Shown piece by piece: positions 62,376-64,000 of a DNA stretch of 64,000 bases. A model generated the notes under the pieces. It was given only the letters and a program-made list of their open reading frames with translations, did not search any database and had not been told where the DNA came from. The position numbers and the translations under genes are program-made. The stretch covers positions 74,441,519-74,505,518 of the forward strand of contig NC_080168.1 of NCBI RefSeq assembly GCF_950295315.1. The letters run 5' to 3'. The stretch comes from Erinaceus europaeus. Lineage: Eukaryota; Chordata; Mammalia; Eulipotyphla; Erinaceidae. Within the stretch, counting starts at the first letter, position 1. Each line of letters begins with the position of its first letter.

Positions 62376-62763
62376 TAGAATAACTTTATAAGAAAAGAGG
62401 CATCTGGATGGTGGGGAATGTTTCAGAGACTGTTCTCTTACCACTAGATCAGACTTTTTGAAAAAAATACCAGATTCTCTGCTAGATTTTAGAAATTTAA
62501 AGATCACATTCACTACCTCTAGAAAGTTCATTTTGGAATGGATCAAATAGACAGGTAAGTTAGATCTGCTAGTCTATTATAGAGTTTTGCTTTATTGAGG
62601 AGGTGGGTGGGGAAAGCTTCACTGCTAGATGACCAGGAAGCTATTTGCTGAAAAATGAGGAATTTTTTCAGTATAGCTGAATAGAGCAACGGAGATGAGT
62701 GAGAGTAAAGGCGTGAGTGTGAAGATTGGACTGGCACATAGTATCTCCATTTTTGCAGTATGA
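62376..62763. other. Unique DNA
   Basis: Nothing recognised. Confidence 0.4.
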
Positions 62764-62912
62764 CTATTTATTTATTAAGATTTTATTTATTTATTCATGA
62801 GAAATGATAGGAGAGAGAAAGAACCAGACATCACTCTGATAGATGTGCTGCCGTGGGTTGAACTTGGGACCTCATGCTTGAGAATCCAAAGTGTGCCACC
62901 TCCCGGACCACT
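62764..62912 (-). mobile_element. SINE-C copy
   Basis: ACTATTTATTTATTAAGATT to GTGCCACCTCCCGGACCAC, lacking the TTTATCCACTG segment. Confidence 0.93.
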
Positions 62913-62935
62913 ATTTAAATAAATATTATTTTTTT

Positions 62936-63057
62936 ATTTATTTGTTTTTATCAGAGCACAGTTCAGTTCTTATGGTGGTACTGGGGGTTTAATCTGGGAC
63001 TTCAGAGTTTCAGGCATGAAAGCCTTTGCATAGCCATTAAGCTTTCTCCTCTTTCCT
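62936..63057 (-). mobile_element. SINE-B copy
   Basis: TTTATCAGAGCACAGTTCAG to GCCATTAAGCTTTCTCC. Confidence 0.88.
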
Positions 63058-63074
63058 ATTGATCTTATCTCATA

Positions 63075-63215
63075 AATCATCACAAACTTCCTATAATAGA
63101 TGTACTCCCATTCCTCATTTTACACATAAGGAAATAGACCTAAGAAAGGTCAATTTTGGCTCAAAACTGCTAAGTATTGAGTTGAAATTAGAGTCCAGCT
63201 GTGAAGAACACTGAA
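63075..63215 (+). mobile_element. MIR relic
   Basis: CCTCATTTTACACATAAGG, ATAGACCTAAGAAAGGTCAA, TAGAGTCCAGCTG. Confidence 0.7.
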
Positions 63216-63474
63216 GCTCACGGTCTCTTCATAGGACCATAGCTCCTTACATCTCTGTAGAGGTGCATGAATGAATGCTGTCAAGACTTATGAAAAGAAA
63301 GTAAAGGTTTAGGATCATAAAGGCAAAACATGAGGGAAAAATATCAGAAGGCTGAGGAAGATGACACTGAGCAGAGCACAAGTACCAGCAGACACAAACC
63401 AGACGTTTAACATAATTTTATTATAGATTTAACATTCTAGGAAAAGTGTTCACTATGATAACTCACAGGTCTTT

Positions 63475-63612
63475 TTTTTCTTTTCTTTTTTTCTTTTTAC
63501 CAGAGCACAGCTCAGCTCTGGTTTATGGTGGTGCAAGGGATTGAACCTGCAACTTTGGAGCCTGAGGCTTTACAATCTGTTTGTGTAACCATTACGCTAT
63601 CTACCCCTGCCC
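63475..63612 (-). mobile_element. SINE-B copy
   Basis: TTTTTACCAGAGCACAGCTC to ACCATTACGCTATCTACCCC. Confidence 0.93.
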
Positions 63613-63627
63613 CTCACAGGTCATTTT

Positions 63628-63892
63628 TTAAAAAAATATTTATTTATTTCCTTTTGTTGCCCTTGTTGTAGTTATTGTTGTTGTTGTCGTTGTTGGATAG
63701 GACAGAGAGAAATGGAGAGAGGAGGGGAAGACAGAGAGGAGAAGAGAAAGGTAGACACCTGCAGACCTGCTTCACTGCTTGTGAAGCGACTCCCCTGCAG
63801 GTGGGGAGCCGGGGGCTTGAACAGGGATCCTTATGCCGGTCCTTGAACTTCACGCGCCATGTGCGCTTAACCCGCTGCGCTACCGCCAGACT
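63628..63892 (-). mobile_element. SINE-A copy, young
   Basis: Perfect 18-bp duplication CCCCTCACAGGTCATTTT (63,610-63,627; 63,893-63,910). Head keeps most CpGs (CCCGCTGCGCTACCGCC), suggesting recent insertion. Confidence 0.97.
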
Positions 63893-64000
63893 CCCCTCAC
63901 AGGTCATTTTAAGACAAGTGGTTTTATTGAGAACTTACCATTTGTTCGTTTCTAAAGTGTTTATGTTTGGAATTAAAAATAATTCTTTTAAAAATTATCT

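Noticed and set aside
196..63892. tRNA genes suggested by A-box/B-box-like sequences
   Set aside because: All are SINE heads with decayed cloverleaf potential and SINE bodies attached; no free-standing tRNA was seen.

Overview
The window is AT-rich, repeat-saturated mammalian nuclear DNA. Its composition points to a hedgehog (Erinaceidae, probably Erinaceus europaeus or a close relative). The evidence is several abundant families of tRNA-headed SINEs with CA/GTTG-rich tails, a young lineage of L1 LINEs, and a non-LTR reverse transcriptase (25,021-27,446) resembling the Vingi clade that I recall being reported among mammals only from hedgehogs. Species assignment is inference; no database search was possible.

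Only one gene signal is convincing. A CpG-rich island at about 49.59-49.99 kb carries a 30-codon first coding exon (49,762-49,851, + strand) with a good Kozak context and a perfect splice donor. I do not recognise the protein. Everything downstream to 64 kb would be intron 1 if no exon was missed. A second GC-rich single-copy patch at 1.2-1.66 kb may hold a short exon, but that is weak. No tRNA, rRNA, CRISPR or prokaryotic features are present.

For this annotation I use local labels for the SINE families. SINE-A has a head with GGTAGCGCAGCGG and GGTTCGAGCC boxes and a tail rich in ACAACAA. SINE-B has a head GATAGCATAATGGTTATGC. SINE-C has a head GGAGGTGGCGCAGTGGATAA. SINE-D has a head GGTGGCGCACCTGGTTGAG and a tail AATAAATAAA. 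SINE-E has a head AAATAGCTCACTTGGA. Minus-strand copies are read as the reverse complement. These probably correspond to the published hedgehog ERI-type SINEs, but I could not match names.

Layout. 0-5 kb: SINEs and L1 3' ends of two types. 5-24 kb: dense SINEs, five or six LTRs, an internally deleted ERV provirus (11.2-11.9 kb), and ancient L1 relics (15.6-16.4 and 18.3-20.35 kb). 24.08-37.73 kb: a nest. One SINE-A contains a solo LTR and a plus-strand L1; that L1 contains the Vingi element and an 866-bp retroposed block; a full-length minus-strand L1 then landed in the SINE tail. The minus-strand L1 has perfect 14-bp target duplications, an intact ORF1 and an ORF2 broken mainly by two one-base losses in short A runs. 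37.7-49.2 kb: SINEs, an L1 with a probable 3' transduction, a SINE/L1 junction and AT-rich unique DNA. 49.2-64 kb: the CpG-island exon, then intronic-looking DNA with SINEs, MIR relics and long L1 3' tails in reverse orientation.

Functionally the window is a record of L1-driven retroposition. The L1s supply the machinery, the SINEs and chimeric blocks carry L1-style target duplications, and the LTRs mark separate retroviral colonisation. Four of the LTRs sit inside SINEs and so are younger than those SINEs.
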